The notes: a model not told the origin generated them from the sequence alone. A stretch of DNA of 64,000 nucleotides from G963556115 sp963675945 (GCA_963675945.1 OY780932.1:3534001-3598000); one strand, 5' to 3'. Shown: positions 27,584 to 37,289, numbered from the stretch's first letter. Translations and numbers: made by a program.

Positions 27584-27620
27584 ATTGAGTAGCCACCCGT
27601 CTCCCGGGTGGCTACTCAAT
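27584..27620 (-). terminator. Strong hairpin, second of two in tandem
   Basis: A 15-bp perfect stem (27584-27598 with 27606-27620), extendable by one G-C pair, with a short loop and followed on the minus strand by TTATTATG. It acts as a backup to the terminator at 27661. Confidence 0.65.
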
Positions 27621-27660
27621 TCAGCAAGCACGCTATCTATTAAGATACTGCCAGACAAAA

Positions 27661-27688
27661 AGCCAGAGCCCCGAAGCGGGCTCTGGCT
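27661..27688 (-). terminator. Intrinsic terminator after the radical SAM gene
   Basis: An 11-bp GC-rich stem (AGCCAGAGCCC) with a 6-nt loop, followed on the minus strand by TTTTTG, 35 bp beyond the stop at 27723. Confidence 0.9.
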
Positions 27689-27722
27689 GTACTCAATAAC
27701 TCCTCAAATATAACTCAGAGAA

Positions 27723-29195
27723 TTATTCAGATCTAGTCGTACTGGTATAAGTGCCTATCTCTTCCTTAAACGGCACCTCTACATCCTCAATCCGGTCAAT
27801 ATCCTCTTTGCTCAGTTCCTTGGAGAAGCCACCCTTATTCTTCTCGCTGGACATCTTATCCTTGACCGCCCCGGAATCATCCGGCAGAATATCTTTATAA
27901 TCCTGGCTCATCTTACAGATAAACTCATGCAGATCGGTAACAATTTTCTCCGCCCCTTCATGTGTCGGCTTCATGTTATAGTTCTCATACAACTCTTTGA
28001 GCTGCTTGGGCTGATCAATCTGCGGACATGGACTGCGCAGATCCTTGGTAAAGGGCTGGCGCCTTCTGGCATCCTTGAAACACTCGCTATTCAAACACTC
28101 TTCAAGCGACTTCTCATAAATACTGTCAACCGCAAAATGCACAAAGACACAAGGCTCAACCAGCCCCTGCGCGGTAACATGCACATACTTTCTACCCCAG
28201 GCGATACACCCTTCACATGAATCCCCGTCATTCCAGAAATCATAGGTCAAGATTGGCTTTTCACGCCTGAATTTGAGCACGGCCTCACGCCTGGCATACC
28301 GCTGCTCGGCTGAAGGCAGGAGCGATAGATCAGGGTCTCTACCGATCGGCTGATACTGGAAGAACCAGCCGTAGCTCGCTCCGAGCTTGATCATCTCGTC
28401 CATATACTCCCCGGAGCAGACGACTTCATGATTCAACGAAGTATGAGTAATCGAGAACCCGAAGAGCACTCCGTGATCACGCAACCGCTGCATAGACTCA
28501 GTAATCTTCTGATAAGCCCCTTCACCGCGGCGAGCATCGGTCAATTCAGGACTTCCTTCAATCGATATTGAAGGATGAATATTACCATACTCCGCCCAGC
28601 GCTTGGCAGTCTCTTCATCAATATTCATACCATGGGTATAGACATGGAAGAAGCAGTCGGAATTCTCGCGCACCAGCTCCTCAAGCGGCGGCCAGAAGGT
28701 CGGTTCACCACCGGTAATGGTAAAGAAGTAAATCCCCATCTTCTCTTTAGCCTCGGTAATAATCTCCTGCACCTTCTCTTTAGACAGACTCTTCTCCTTG
28801 GGGTACTTCCAGGCATAACACCCAAAACACTTGAGGTTACAGGCCATAGATGGTGATATAGCCAGGAAGAACGGAGGATACTCACCATGACGCTTGAAGT
28901 ACGCTTCTCTGATATCCTCACCGGAAGTAATAGCGTTATAATACATATTGTAGCAGAGATTCCGCTGTGTCGACTTGCTGTAGTGCGGCAAATTCCGCTT
29001 GACCATTTCAAAGAAAGCATTGGCGCCTTCAACCCTTCTGGCAAGCTCCTGCTCAGTGCCCTTATGATACGCCTTCATGCGCTCAATACCCCTGACTCTC
29101 ATCATATCAATGAGTTTTATCAAGGTATCAGGACTGTGATCTGAAAGAAAAGGCAGTGCTGTCTGCATACCCTTTGCCAACAGAAAATTCTTCAT
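27723..29195 (-). CDS. Radical SAM protein with extended N- and C-termini
   Basis: About 490 residues. CNLKCFGC (Cys119, Cys123, Cys126) is the radical SAM cluster motif and FFTITGGEPTFW is the SAM-binding GGEP motif. A second cysteine region (CEGCIAWG, then GLVEPCVFVH and a later CPQID) resembles a SPASM/Twitch extension. About 110 residues precede the barrel, and a polar tail of 80 residues follows, rich in Lys, Glu and Asp. The substrate is unknown; no partner gene adjoins. The ATG at 29195 is used; a TTG at 29213 with GGGAG upstream is an equally good start. Two terminators follow in tandem, which suggests a well-expressed single-gene transcript. Confidence 0.82.
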   Translation of the reverse strand: MKNFLLAKGMQTALPFLSDHSPDTLIKLIDMMRVRGIERMKAYHKGTEQELARRVEGANAFFEMVKRNLPHYSKSTQRNLCYNMYYNAITSGEDIREAYFKRHGEYPPFFLAISPSMACNLKCFGCYAWKYPKEKSLSKEKVQEIITEAKEKMGIYFFTITGGEPTFWPPLEELVRENSDCFFHVYTHGMNIDEETAKRWAEYGNIHPSISIEGSPELTDARRGEGAYQKITESMQRLRDHGVLFGFSITHTSLNHEVVCSGEYMDEMIKLGASYGWFFQYQPIGRDPDLSLLPSAEQRYARREAVLKFRREKPILTYDFWNDGDSCEGCIAWGRKYVHVTAQGLVEPCVFVHFAVDSIYEKSLEECLNSECFKDARRRQPFTKDLRSPCPQIDQPKQLKELYENYNMKPTHEGAEKIVTDLHEFICKMSQDYKDILPDDSGAVKDKMSSEKNKGGFSKELSKEDIDRIEDVEVPFKEEIGTYTSTTRSE

Positions 29196-29213
29196 CTTAC
29201 CTATATTAAACAA

Positions 29214-29655
29214 TTTATAGCTCCCAGTATATTAAAAATAATGAAACAGAAATCAGACTAAACGTTATTTATATAACTCTGTACCGGTCGGCACCGCACC
29301 CAATAACAAAATGCGAATGCAGAAGTACTAATTTTAGCAGAACAAGTCTCTTAATACGATCAAATACTCACTATTAAGGCTAATATAATATTAACTTGAA
29401 AATCCACGGAAACCGGATAGAATCTTATTATCAATAATAAACAGTGAATTGTCAAGCAATAACTCGTTCGATCTAAAATTGTATTTGCCACAAAACCTCA
29501 CGATATTGGCGATCGAACCAAATAAGGAGAGAATATTTACCTTTAGTTATTTTATGCTTTATTAATACCGTCAATGCGCTATAATAATCCACTAAAAGTT
29601 GAAGAAACGGCATAAAGATATCAGACAAAACGAGGGTACAATTAAGAACCGACAA
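29214..29655. other. Divergent promoter region, no gene seen
   Basis: Separates the radical SAM gene (minus) from the kinase operon (plus). It is AT-rich; TTGTCA at 29449-29454 followed by TAAAAT gives only a poorly spaced promoter. A TTG-started extension of the kinase from 29599 is open but has no ribosome site. Confidence 0.4.
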
Positions 29656-30933
29656 ATGAATGAACGTAATTCCGATGAAACCCAATTTCTCTCAGGGCTA
29701 AACGAGGATGATCTGGTGGCAGAGGAATATTTATCAGGCGAAACTATCGATATCCCGCCTAAAGAAGAGAAGGTAGAGTCCAATCGGATTCTATCAGTGG
29801 GTAAACGCGCCCATGGCGAGCTTGAAAAGTTCCTCCAGCACCTCTCTGACGCCACCCCACTCATCTCGTATGAAAAAGAAGAATCTGAAGAGATCATGGC
29901 ACGGTATACGATGGGGGCAGAGCTGGGGCGCGGTGCCATAGGCCAGGTTATCGAGGCACAGGACGAACATCTGAAGCGAAATGTCGCAATCAAGATTCTC
30001 CAGGAGAACAACGGTCTGGATCGTGATCGCATTGCGCGGTTTATCGCTGAAGCCCAGATTATCGCCCAGCTGGAGCATCCTACCATCGTCCCGGTTCACG
30101 AGATCGGCCTGATGCCAGGCGGACTGCCCTACTTCACCATGAAGAAGGTGCGCGGCAAACTCCTCTCCGAGGTCATCAATGAACGCCGGGTTGATAATTC
30201 CAATGACTTTATCCGCTACCGCAAACGCCTCCTCCGTCGTTTCTCGCTCCTCTGTAACGGTGTTGCCTACGCCCATAGTAGAGGAGTAGTACACCGCGAC
30301 CTCAAGCCGGATAACATTATAATCGGTGAATACGGTGAAATTCAGATTATGGACTGGGGACTAGCCAAGGTCTTGAACGATAGTTCGGTAGTCAAGCCGA
30401 GTGAGGTCTCGACCGTACGGAATAACCACTCCATGAGTACCATGATGGGTTCTATTGCCGGCACCCCTGCCTATATGAGCCCGGAGCAGGCGCGGGGTGA
30501 ACTCGACCGCATCGGACCGGCTTCTGATATATTCTCATTAGGACTGCTGATGGCAGAGATTGTCACCCTGGTCAGGGTATTTCGCAGTACCGAACCGGCA
30601 ATTACCCTCAAGCAAGTAGGAAAGGCCGGCCCTATAGACGCCAGTAATCTCAACCACAAGATTGAGGTTCCCAAAGAGCTCTGCGCAATTATTGCCAAGT
30701 GTACCATGCCGAATCCCGAAGACCGTTATCAGAATGCCGAATTTTTGTCTGATGATCTCAAGGCCTACCTTGAAAACCGCGAAGTCACGGCCATGCAGTA
30801 TACATATATCGACCGTTTCCTCAAATGGAAGAACCGCAACAGTAAGAACACCGGACTTATTATCGGGGCGGCGGCGGCACTGACGATCTCGGCTCTGATC
30901 GTTATTATACTTGATTTTTTCGATATCATCTGA
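29656..30933 (+). CDS. Hanks-type serine/threonine kinase, C-terminal membrane anchor
   Basis: A 425-residue kinase. An acidic disordered N-terminus (1-80) precedes the kinase domain. The glycine loop is GAELGRGAIGQV, Lys113 in VAIKIL is the ATP-binding lysine, and HRDLKPDN is the catalytic loop (Asp215). The metal-binding motif is DWG instead of DFG (Asp233), followed by GTPAYMSPEQ. A single hydrophobic helix at about 400-421 sits just before the C-terminus, so the protein is tail-anchored with almost nothing outside and no sensor domain. It is followed 18 bp later by xthA, then bioD and bioA, in one probable operon. The start is uncertain. Confidence 0.88.
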   Translation: MNERNSDETQFLSGLNEDDLVAEEYLSGETIDIPPKEEKVESNRILSVGKRAHGELEKFLQHLSDATPLISYEKEESEEIMARYTMGAELGRGAIGQVIEAQDEHLKRNVAIKILQENNGLDRDRIARFIAEAQIIAQLEHPTIVPVHEIGLMPGGLPYFTMKKVRGKLLSEVINERRVDNSNDFIRYRKRLLRRFSLLCNGVAYAHSRGVVHRDLKPDNIIIGEYGEIQIMDWGLAKVLNDSSVVKPSEVSTVRNNHSMSTMMGSIAGTPAYMSPEQARGELDRIGPASDIFSLGLLMAEIVTLVRVFRSTEPAITLKQVGKAGPIDASNLNHKIEVPKELCAIIAKCTMPNPEDRYQNAEFLSDDLKAYLENREVTAMQYTYIDRFLKWKNRNSKNTGLIIGAAAALTISALIVIILDFFDII

Positions 30934-30951
30934 TTACCAAGGATTCATACC

Positions 30952-31728
30952 ATGCGGATAGCAACCTTCAATGCCAACTCCATCCGTACCCGGCTGGAAA
31001 TTATTCTGGACTGGCTGGATGCATACGCCCCGGATATTCTGGCAATTCAAGAGACCAAAGCCCAGGATAAGGATTTCCCGGTTCAAGCCCTCACCGCTAA
31101 GGGCTGGCATGTTGCATATGCTGGCGAAAAATCGTATAATGGAGTTGCCATAATCAGCAAGAAGCCTGCCGACACCGTCAGTTTTGGTCTGGGTGATGAC
31201 GACAGAGAGAGTAACACCCGAATGCTCCATGCCTGCTTTGGTAAGCTCAATATCATCAACACCTATGTCCCTCAAGGACGGGCTATTGATCACGAAATGT
31301 TCAAATTCAAACTGGAATGGCTCGACCGGTTGCAGCAGTACATTACGAAAAATTTGCGTACAGCCGATATAATCTGGCTCGGGGATCTCAATATAGCTCC
31401 TGAACCGATAGATGTTCATGACTCCAAACGAATCTGGGGGCATGTCTGCCATTGCCCGGAGGTAACCGAGGCTTTCAACCGGATGTGTGAACTGGGATTT
31501 ACCGACATATTCAGAAAATTTCTGCCTGCAGCCGAGAATTATACCTACTGGGATTACCGGGTAAAGAATGCCGTAGAACGCAAGATCGGCTGGAGAATAG
31601 ATCATATTTTGGCAACGGCGAATATTGCTAAACAGGCTACCGACTGCAAGGTGGATATCCAGCCGCGCTTACGCGAGAAACCCTCTGATCATACATTTGT
31701 ATACAGTGATTTCTCCTTTGAATTATAA
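30952..31728 (+). CDS. xthA: Exodeoxyribonuclease III (AP endonuclease)
   Basis: A Mg2+-dependent nuclease of the exonuclease-endonuclease-phosphatase fold that cuts DNA at abasic sites and trims 3' ends. The start MRIATFNANSIRTR, the metal-binding Glu34 in IQETK, WLGDLNIAP and the C-terminal PSDHTFV with the catalytic Asp-His are all present. The length of 258 residues is normal for the family. AAGGA lies nine bases before the ATG. It is second in the kinase-xthA-bioD-bioA unit, with gaps of 18 and 27 bp. Confidence 0.95.
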   Translation: MRIATFNANSIRTRLEIILDWLDAYAPDILAIQETKAQDKDFPVQALTAKGWHVAYAGEKSYNGVAIISKKPADTVSFGLGDDDRESNTRMLHACFGKLNIINTYVPQGRAIDHEMFKFKLEWLDRLQQYITKNLRTADIIWLGDLNIAPEPIDVHDSKRIWGHVCHCPEVTEAFNRMCELGFTDIFRKFLPAAENYTYWDYRVKNAVERKIGWRIDHILATANIAKQATDCKVDIQPRLREKPSDHTFVYSDFSFEL

Positions 31729-31755
31729 TTTAACGTACTCTTATTAAAGGTTCCT

Positions 31756-32514
31756 ATGATGAGTGGTTTATTTGTAACCGGTTGCGGTACCGATGTTGGC
31801 AAGACTCTGGTAACAGCCGGTCTACTGCTGAGCGCCAAACAACTTGGCTACAAAGCCACCGTAGTCAAACCGGTACAGACAGGGTGTTCACCGGTTCTCC
31901 AAGACAGTGGGCATACCAAGTATATCCTCCCGGATCTGGAATTCATCTGTAAGATATGCGCCGATACCGCCGTGGAAGCTGAACAACTCAGGCAAAATTA
32001 CTGCTATGCCTTCCTCCCTGCCTGTTCTCCGCACCTGGCAACCAGAATAACCAAAGAACCGGAGATTTCGCTGAGCAAACTATACTGCGACATCAAGGAG
32101 ATAGAGAAGGAATACGATCTCATCATTGTGGAAGGAGCCGGAGGTATTCTTGTACCCTTGAATGAAAATGAAACCTTCCGTGACCTTGCCGTCATGCTCC
32201 AGTACGAGACGATCATGGTCAGCGACAATCAGCTAGGCTGTGTTAACCAGGCTCTGCTTACCAGCGAGGCTCTCGACAGCAAGGAACTCCCCCCTTTAAG
32301 TATTGTTATGAATAACACCAAACCGACTCTGAAAGATGAAGAGTATATATGTGAAGACAACCCCAGAATAATCTCAAACTATACCGGCATCCCGGTCATA
32401 ACTGTAATCCCTTATACCAGCGACCTCGGCCGCACAAATACCAAGTTCTGGCAACAACTAGCCACCGAACTTGAACCAATAATACGACATGTTATGGCGA
32501 TAGAGCGGGTATGA
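31756..32514 (+). CDS. bioD: Dethiobiotin synthetase
   Basis: Catalyses ATP-dependent carboxylation and ring closure of 7,8-diaminopelargonate to dethiobiotin, the penultimate step of biotin synthesis. The P-loop GTDVGKT is at residues 11-17, VVKPVQTG is the substrate loop, and IIVEGAGGILVPL is the Mg2+-binding block. The length of 252 residues is slightly long for the family. It overlaps bioA by four bases (ATGA at 32511-32514). No bioB, bioF or bioC lies in the window. Confidence 0.94.
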   Translation: MMSGLFVTGCGTDVGKTLVTAGLLLSAKQLGYKATVVKPVQTGCSPVLQDSGHTKYILPDLEFICKICADTAVEAEQLRQNYCYAFLPACSPHLATRITKEPEISLSKLYCDIKEIEKEYDLIIVEGAGGILVPLNENETFRDLAVMLQYETIMVSDNQLGCVNQALLTSEALDSKELPPLSIVMNNTKPTLKDEEYICEDNPRIISNYTGIPVITVIPYTSDLGRTNTKFWQQLATELEPIIRHVMAIERV

Positions 32515-33788
32515 TGGAACAAGAAGATCTAGAATTCGACCGCAACCATATCTGGCATCCCTACACCTCAATGCAAAACCCCTTGCCCTGCTATAAAATA
32601 AATAGTTGTAAAGGGGTGTATCTTGAACTTGAGGATTCACGCCGACTCATTGACGGCATGTCCTCCTGGTGGAGCGCGATTCATGGGTACAACCATCCCG
32701 TGTTAAACCAGGCAATCACCTCACAACTAGCGAGAATGTCCCATGTCATGTTCGGGGGTATCACCCATCAACCGGCTATAGATCTAACCCGGAAAATATT
32801 AAGCCTGCTCCCTGCAAATTTCGAGAGTATTTTCTTTGCCGACTCCGGTTCGGTAGCGGTCGAGGTAGCACTCAAGATGGCAATGCAATACTGGCAGAAT
32901 TCTGCATACCCGCAAAAGAACAGATTCGTCACTATCCGACGCGGCTACCATGGAGACACCACCGGGGCGATGTCGGTTACCGACCCAGATAACGGTATGC
33001 ACCACCTCTTCAAAGACTTCCTCCCAGCACATTACTTTGTCCCGCGCCCCAAAAGCAGATTCGACTCGGCCTACATCCAGGATGACACCGCTGAACTGGA
33101 AGAACTACTGGCGCAACAGCACCAGATACTGGCCGCAGTCATACTCGAACCAATTGTCCAGGGAGCAGGCGGGATGTGGTTCTACTCCCCCGAATACCTC
33201 AACCGTGTCCGTCAACTCTGCGACAAATACCATATCCTGCTTATATTTGATGAGATCGCCACCGGCTTTGGGCGTACAGGCAGACTCTTTGCTTTCGAGT
33301 ATACTGCTGTCACTCCAGATATTCTCTGTATCGGCAAAGCGCTGACCGGCGGCTACCTGACCCTCGCCGCCACTATTACCAGTAGAACAATTGCCGAGCA
33401 GATAGGTACGCTCATGCATGGACCAACCTTTATGGCCAACCCCCTCGCCACAGCCACCGCCATAGCCAGCATAGATCTGCTCCTGGCCAGCGACTGGCAA
33501 AATAAAATCGCAAGCATTGAAAAGATATTGCAGCGGGAGTTGCGCCCAGCGGCCAAGAATGATCTGGTCAAAGACGTCAGAGTACTTGGCGCGATCGGTG
33601 TGATTGAGACCAGGCTCCCGGTAAATCAGGTAAAAATTCAGAAGTACTATGTTAATAACGGGGTCTGGATTCGTCCGTTCGGTAACCTTATCTACCTTAT
33701 GCCGCCATATATTATCACTGAAGACGAACTGACTCAACTCTGTCAGGTACTGTCAAACTCGCTGCAACCAGAATTCTTTATAGACTGA
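32511..33788 (+). CDS. bioA: Adenosylmethionine-8-amino-7-oxononanoate aminotransferase
   Basis: A PLP-dependent class III aminotransferase that uses S-adenosylmethionine to convert 8-amino-7-oxononanoate to diaminopelargonate. IWHPYTSM and GMSSWWSAIHGYNHP are specific to BioA. Asp247 in LIFDEIATGFGRTG binds the PLP nitrogen, and Lys276 in IGKALTGGY forms the Schiff base. The 425-residue length is normal. It is coupled to bioD by a 4-bp overlap and ends the operon; a terminator follows at 33901. Confidence 0.95.
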   Translation: MMEQEDLEFDRNHIWHPYTSMQNPLPCYKINSCKGVYLELEDSRRLIDGMSSWWSAIHGYNHPVLNQAITSQLARMSHVMFGGITHQPAIDLTRKILSLLPANFESIFFADSGSVAVEVALKMAMQYWQNSAYPQKNRFVTIRRGYHGDTTGAMSVTDPDNGMHHLFKDFLPAHYFVPRPKSRFDSAYIQDDTAELEELLAQQHQILAAVILEPIVQGAGGMWFYSPEYLNRVRQLCDKYHILLIFDEIATGFGRTGRLFAFEYTAVTPDILCIGKALTGGYLTLAATITSRTIAEQIGTLMHGPTFMANPLATATAIASIDLLLASDWQNKIASIEKILQRELRPAAKNDLVKDVRVLGAIGVIETRLPVNQVKIQKYYVNNGVWIRPFGNLIYLMPPYIITEDELTQLCQVLSNSLQPEFFID

Positions 33789-33857
33789 CTAGCGGTACAA
33801 ACATAATTATAGTTTGTTCCAAGGTATCAGCGGTCACGACTGAATTTTTGGTAAACC

Positions 33858-33883
33858 TAGAAAATCACCCGTGTGATTTTCTA
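33858..33883 (+). repeat. Short hairpin of the GAAAATCAC family
   Basis: TAGAAAATCAC, loop CCGT, GTGATTTTCTA: an 11-bp perfect stem 70 bp after bioA. Similar hairpins occur at 7989, 14574, 15052, 15095 and 37614. It may help end the bioA transcript. Confidence 0.5.
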
Positions 33884-33900
33884 AATGCTACATACCCAAA

Positions 33901-33924
33901 AAACCGCCGGCAACTACCGGCGGT
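33901..33924 (-). terminator. Intrinsic terminator after pfp (also faces bioA)
   Basis: AACCGCCGG and CCGGCGGTT form a 9-bp stem with a 6-nt loop. On the minus strand it is followed by TTTTTTGGG, 28 bp past the pfp stop. It lies between convergent genes and may serve both. Confidence 0.88.
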
Positions 33925-33951
33925 TCAACTAAACTCCAAAACAGCATATAA

Positions 33952-35190
33952 CTATTTCTTAGCGATCTTCTTACTCAGATCAAGCTCACCAATCTCAATG
34001 AGCTCACCAATAAGCGGCTTACCCCATTTGATAAACTCTTCGGTCACATTATTACCCTCGGCATTGATATGCTCCTCAGGCAGGTGACGTGTCTTACCGG
34101 CAACATTCTTGAGTGGAACGAGTACAAACTCTGCTTCATATGGATCGGTGCTGACACGTTTAATGGCAACAGAACCGTCAACATTTGAATTAAGAGCTTC
34201 TCTAGCTGCGGTACGACCTACGTTGAGCGCTTCTTCACGATCAACTGGGCTCTGCTCTGGCCAAGAGCGCTGTAGATAACCGAAGGTATCACCACGTGCA
34301 CGCAGATTATCCTCAATACCCTGCGCCTTGAAGTACTCTTTCAGTTTAGCAATGAGCGCATCCGCAAGCGCCCCGGTACCTGAGAGCTGTACATTACCAT
34401 GGCTATCAGCTTCAAGTTCATCCTTAGCCAGAAGTGCCAAAATAGGAGTACCGTTGGCATCTTCAATACCTTCAGATACCGCGATCACACAACGACCGAT
34501 TTCCTTATACTTCTTGGCTACATCTTCGACAAACTTATCGAGATCAAACGCCACCTCAGGTACATAGATAAAGTGCGGGCCAGAATCCTTGAACTCTTTG
34601 CCCAGTGCCGCAGCCGCAGTAAGGAAACCAGCGTGACGCCCCATGCACACACCAATATATACTCCGCCGAAAGCCTTATTATCCAGATCTACACCGCGAA
34701 AAGCATTCGCCACATAAAGTGCAGCAGAAGCATAACCAGGGGTGTGGTCATTCTCCATCAGATCGTTATCAACAGTCTTTGAGACATGAATCATTCTGAG
34801 TTCATACTCTCTGGCGATAGCAGCATCATTGATAAGATCGAGTGACTCAGAGGTATCATTACCTCCCGCTCCGAAGACATAGCGAATATTGTACTTCTCG
34901 AAGATATCGAGCATCTTCATATTTGCTTCTTGATTTGGCTTGTGGCGGGTAGAACCCAGAGCTGTCGCCGGAGTGTGTGCAATTGCCTGCAAGGTATGCA
35001 GACTCTGCTCCCGAAGGTCAACAAACTCCTCATTGAGAATACCATCTATCCCGTGCAGACTTCCCCAGATACCAGTAATCTGCTCGGCATCAGCCAGACC
35101 TTCAACAACTCCAACCCAGCTGGCATTGATAACGGCAGTAGGACCTCCCTGGGTAAAAACAATCGCGTTTCCGACAAGCTTATCGCCCAT
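33952..35190 (-). CDS. pfp: Pyrophosphate-dependent 6-phosphofructokinase
   Basis: Phosphorylates fructose 6-phosphate using pyrophosphate, a reversible glycolytic step common in anaerobes. GAGGNDTSE carries the Asp that in the family marks use of pyrophosphate instead of ATP, where the equivalent is GGDGS. SKTVDND holds the catalytic Asp, and VCMGRHAGFLTAAAA is the substrate-binding block. The 412-residue length fits the short PPi-PFK group. The ATG at 35190 has GAGGAG eight bases upstream; a TTG two codons earlier is not preferred. Confidence 0.9.
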   Translation of the reverse strand: MGDKLVGNAIVFTQGGPTAVINASWVGVVEGLADAEQITGIWGSLHGIDGILNEEFVDLREQSLHTLQAIAHTPATALGSTRHKPNQEANMKMLDIFEKYNIRYVFGAGGNDTSESLDLINDAAIAREYELRMIHVSKTVDNDLMENDHTPGYASAALYVANAFRGVDLDNKAFGGVYIGVCMGRHAGFLTAAAALGKEFKDSGPHFIYVPEVAFDLDKFVEDVAKKYKEIGRCVIAVSEGIEDANGTPILALLAKDELEADSHGNVQLSGTGALADALIAKLKEYFKAQGIEDNLRARGDTFGYLQRSWPEQSPVDREEALNVGRTAAREALNSNVDGSVAIKRVSTDPYEAEFVLVPLKNVAGKTRHLPEEHINAEGNNVTEEFIKWGKPLIGELIEIGELDLSKKIAKK

Positions 35191-35361
35191 GTTCAAAACT
35201 CCTCATAATTAAATTAACCAAAAATAACCGACAACAACATAATATATAATTATATTTTTATTGATAAAACCGATAAATAATACCCAAAATACTGATTTAT
35301 CACCTGTTATTTTAATGGTATATCCAAAGATAACAAGAGCTAAATTACATTTTCTACATCC

Positions 35362-35390
35362 AAGGAGACTTTTTAAGTAAAAAAATCTCC
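35362..35390 (-). terminator. Hairpin after the methyltransferase gene
   Basis: AAGGAGA and TCTCCTT enclose T- and A-runs, which also pair, giving a 13-bp stem with one mismatch. It begins immediately at the stop codon at 35391 and probably ends the transcript. Confidence 0.6.
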
Positions 35391-36170
35391 TTACTTTACA
35401 GCAAGGAGATTCAGCCGGCGAAAAGTTTCAAAGTATGTCCCGTCACCCTGATCACAACGAGCCAGCACCTGCGCTACTACTGCAGCAGTAAAATCATCCC
35501 GTTCCCCGTCCGGCAGATACTCTAGAAACGGCACAATACTTGGCTGCTCTATCCACCCCACAATCGACTCTTTATCAGGGAATACTCTATCGGCGATATC
35601 CAGCCATACCCGAGTTGCAGAGAATCCTGCCTGCGTCACCAAGGCCTCATACTCTGCTACCCCTGGCATATACCACGGCCAGCTAAAGTCAATAAAAAAC
35701 GGTGCAAAACGCTCACTCCGAATAATCTCTCTGACCACGCTAAAAAAATTTGCACAATTTCCCTGCCCGGCAAAATTAAATCTGGCTTTTCCGCCGACAT
35801 GCAGTGCCCGGTAAACGGCCGCAAGTACTGGCTCATGCTCCAGAACCCAGTGCAGAGCTGCATTGGAAAACACGATATCAAACTCATCCTCCCAGGAAAG
35901 CTCAAGGATATCAAGGAGTTCAAAACTAACATTCGGCAGATCATAATACTTACCAGCGGTGGTTATCATCCCCTGTGAAGCGTCGATACCAACGACCCGA
36001 CCTTGCGGCACCCGCGCCGCCAGCTCAGCGGTCAACCTGCCGTCTCCGCACCCCAGGTCGAGTACAGACTCCTGGCCGCAGAATTCAAGGGTCGCGATCA
36101 ATCCAGCCCCCCACTGCTGCTGATGTGCTGATGCTTTGCGGTACTTCTCACCATCAAATTCATGAACCAC
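35391..36170 (-). CDS. Class I SAM-dependent methyltransferase (trans-aconitate methyltransferase-like)
   Basis: A 259-residue Rossmann-fold methyltransferase. VLDLGCGDGRLTAELA is motif I, VVGIDASQGMI motif II and FDIVFSNAALHWVLEHEP motif IV. The aromatic SNAALHW block matches the Tam (trans-aconitate methyltransferase) branch, though BioC-like and other small-molecule methyltransferases also share it; the substrate is therefore open. The start is a GTG at 36170 with GGAGAG six bases upstream. It lies 33 bp after the glycosyltransferase-GtrA gene. Confidence 0.82.
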   Translation of the reverse strand: MVHEFDGEKYRKASAHQQQWGAGLIATLEFCGQESVLDLGCGDGRLTAELAARVPQGRVVGIDASQGMITTAGKYYDLPNVSFELLDILELSWEDEFDIVFSNAALHWVLEHEPVLAAVYRALHVGGKARFNFAGQGNCANFFSVVREIIRSERFAPFFIDFSWPWYMPGVAEYEALVTQAGFSATRVWLDIADRVFPDKESIVGWIEQPSIVPFLEYLPDGERDDFTAAVVAQVLARCDQGDGTYFETFRRLNLLAVK

Positions 36171-36203
36171 AATCTACTCTCCAGCAAGACAAACAATTGA
36201 TTG

Positions 36204-37289
36204 CTACTTTCTCCAAACCAAGCGTGAAGATACCACATAGTTCCAGATAGCCGTCACTACTAAACCTGCCGCCCCGGCTCCCATCCAATAGATATGCCCT
36301 GAATACAGGTACTTCGCTAGCATCACATTCGGTATCGCCCCCACCCCGCAGATCAGCAGAAAGAGTACAAACCCGACAACCCGCTTGAAGCCCTTGAGCG
36401 CAGTATCACCAAAAGTAAAGATATTATTGAAGTAAAAATTACAGATAATCGCCACCAAAGTCGCAACTATTTGCGCATAGACGAACTCCACTCTGAATAA
36501 GAGATTTAATATACCAAGAATACACAGATGCAGCAGCAGTCCAATGCAACCAACCACAGCAAACATCACAAATTTTGCCGGGATAAATCTGCCTACACTC
36601 TTATCTATCAAGAGCATTGCAAAATCACCGAGCACGCTCAGCGTCAGCTTACTCTCCCCGAACTCACGCGTGCGAAAGGTGTACGCTACCTCCTGCACCT
36701 TGAGCTTCCGCTTGGCAGAAGCCAGAATATCCAGCAGAATCTTAAACCCGTCACTGGCCAGCTTCCCCGCCACCTCATCAAATAACTCCCGGCTCAACAT
36801 GAAGAAACCACTCATAGGATCACTGGTTCGATTTTTACGGAGCAGAAAATTACCTAGACAGGTAGCAAACTTACTCATACCCAGCCGCGCCGCCCCCCAG
36901 TCTCCGGTTCCGCCCTCGCCGGCATAACGGGTGCCGACGACAATATCCGCTCCATTCTTCATACATTCGAGCATCTGCGGCAGCCTGGTCTCATCATGCT
37001 GCATATCACCGTCAATCACCGCCATATAAACAGCGGTAGAGAGATGCATCCCCTCAATACAAGCCGAGGATAAGCCACGCCGACCTATACGGTGCAACAC
37101 CTTGATATTCGGCTTGTCTTTACTCACCTCTTTTACCTCACGCGCAGTACCGTCAGGCGAATCATCATCGACAAAGATCACCTCCCAGGCAATACCGGTC
37201 AAAGCCGCTTCCAATTTAGCAATAATCGGTCGAACATTGTCATGTTCATTATATGTTGGAATAATTACAGATAGCTCTGCCTCACTCAT
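36204..37289 (-). CDS. Polyprenol-phosphate glycosyltransferase fused to GtrA domain
   Basis: A 361-residue two-domain protein. Residues 1-230 are a dolichol-phosphate-mannose-synthase-like GT2 domain with SVIIPTYNEHDN, FVDDDSPDGT and VIDGDMQHDE, the last providing the catalytic metal-binding aspartates. Residues 235-361 form a GtrA-like domain of four membrane helices (FVMFAVVGCIGLLLHLCILG). Such fusions attach a sugar to undecaprenyl phosphate and may flip the product across the inner membrane, feeding surface-glycan modification. AAGG precedes the ATG. The gene precedes the methyltransferase with a short gap. Confidence 0.9.
   Translation of the reverse strand: MSEAELSVIIPTYNEHDNVRPIIAKLEAALTGIAWEVIFVDDDSPDGTAREVKEVSKDKPNIKVLHRIGRRGLSSACIEGMHLSTAVYMAVIDGDMQHDETRLPQMLECMKNGADIVVGTRYAGEGGTGDWGAARLGMSKFATCLGNFLLRKNRTSDPMSGFFMLSRELFDEVAGKLASDGFKILLDILASAKRKLKVQEVAYTFRTREFGESKLTLSVLGDFAMLLIDKSVGRFIPAKFVMFAVVGCIGLLLHLCILGILNLLFRVEFVYAQIVATLVAIICNFYFNNIFTFGDTALKGFKRVVGFVLFLLICGVGAIPNVMLAKYLYSGHIYWMGAGAAGLVVTAIWNYVVSSRLVWRK

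Noticed and set aside
30934..31605. 223-codon minus-strand frame opposite xthA
   Set aside because: xthA has all catalytic motifs on the plus strand; the reverse frame has none.
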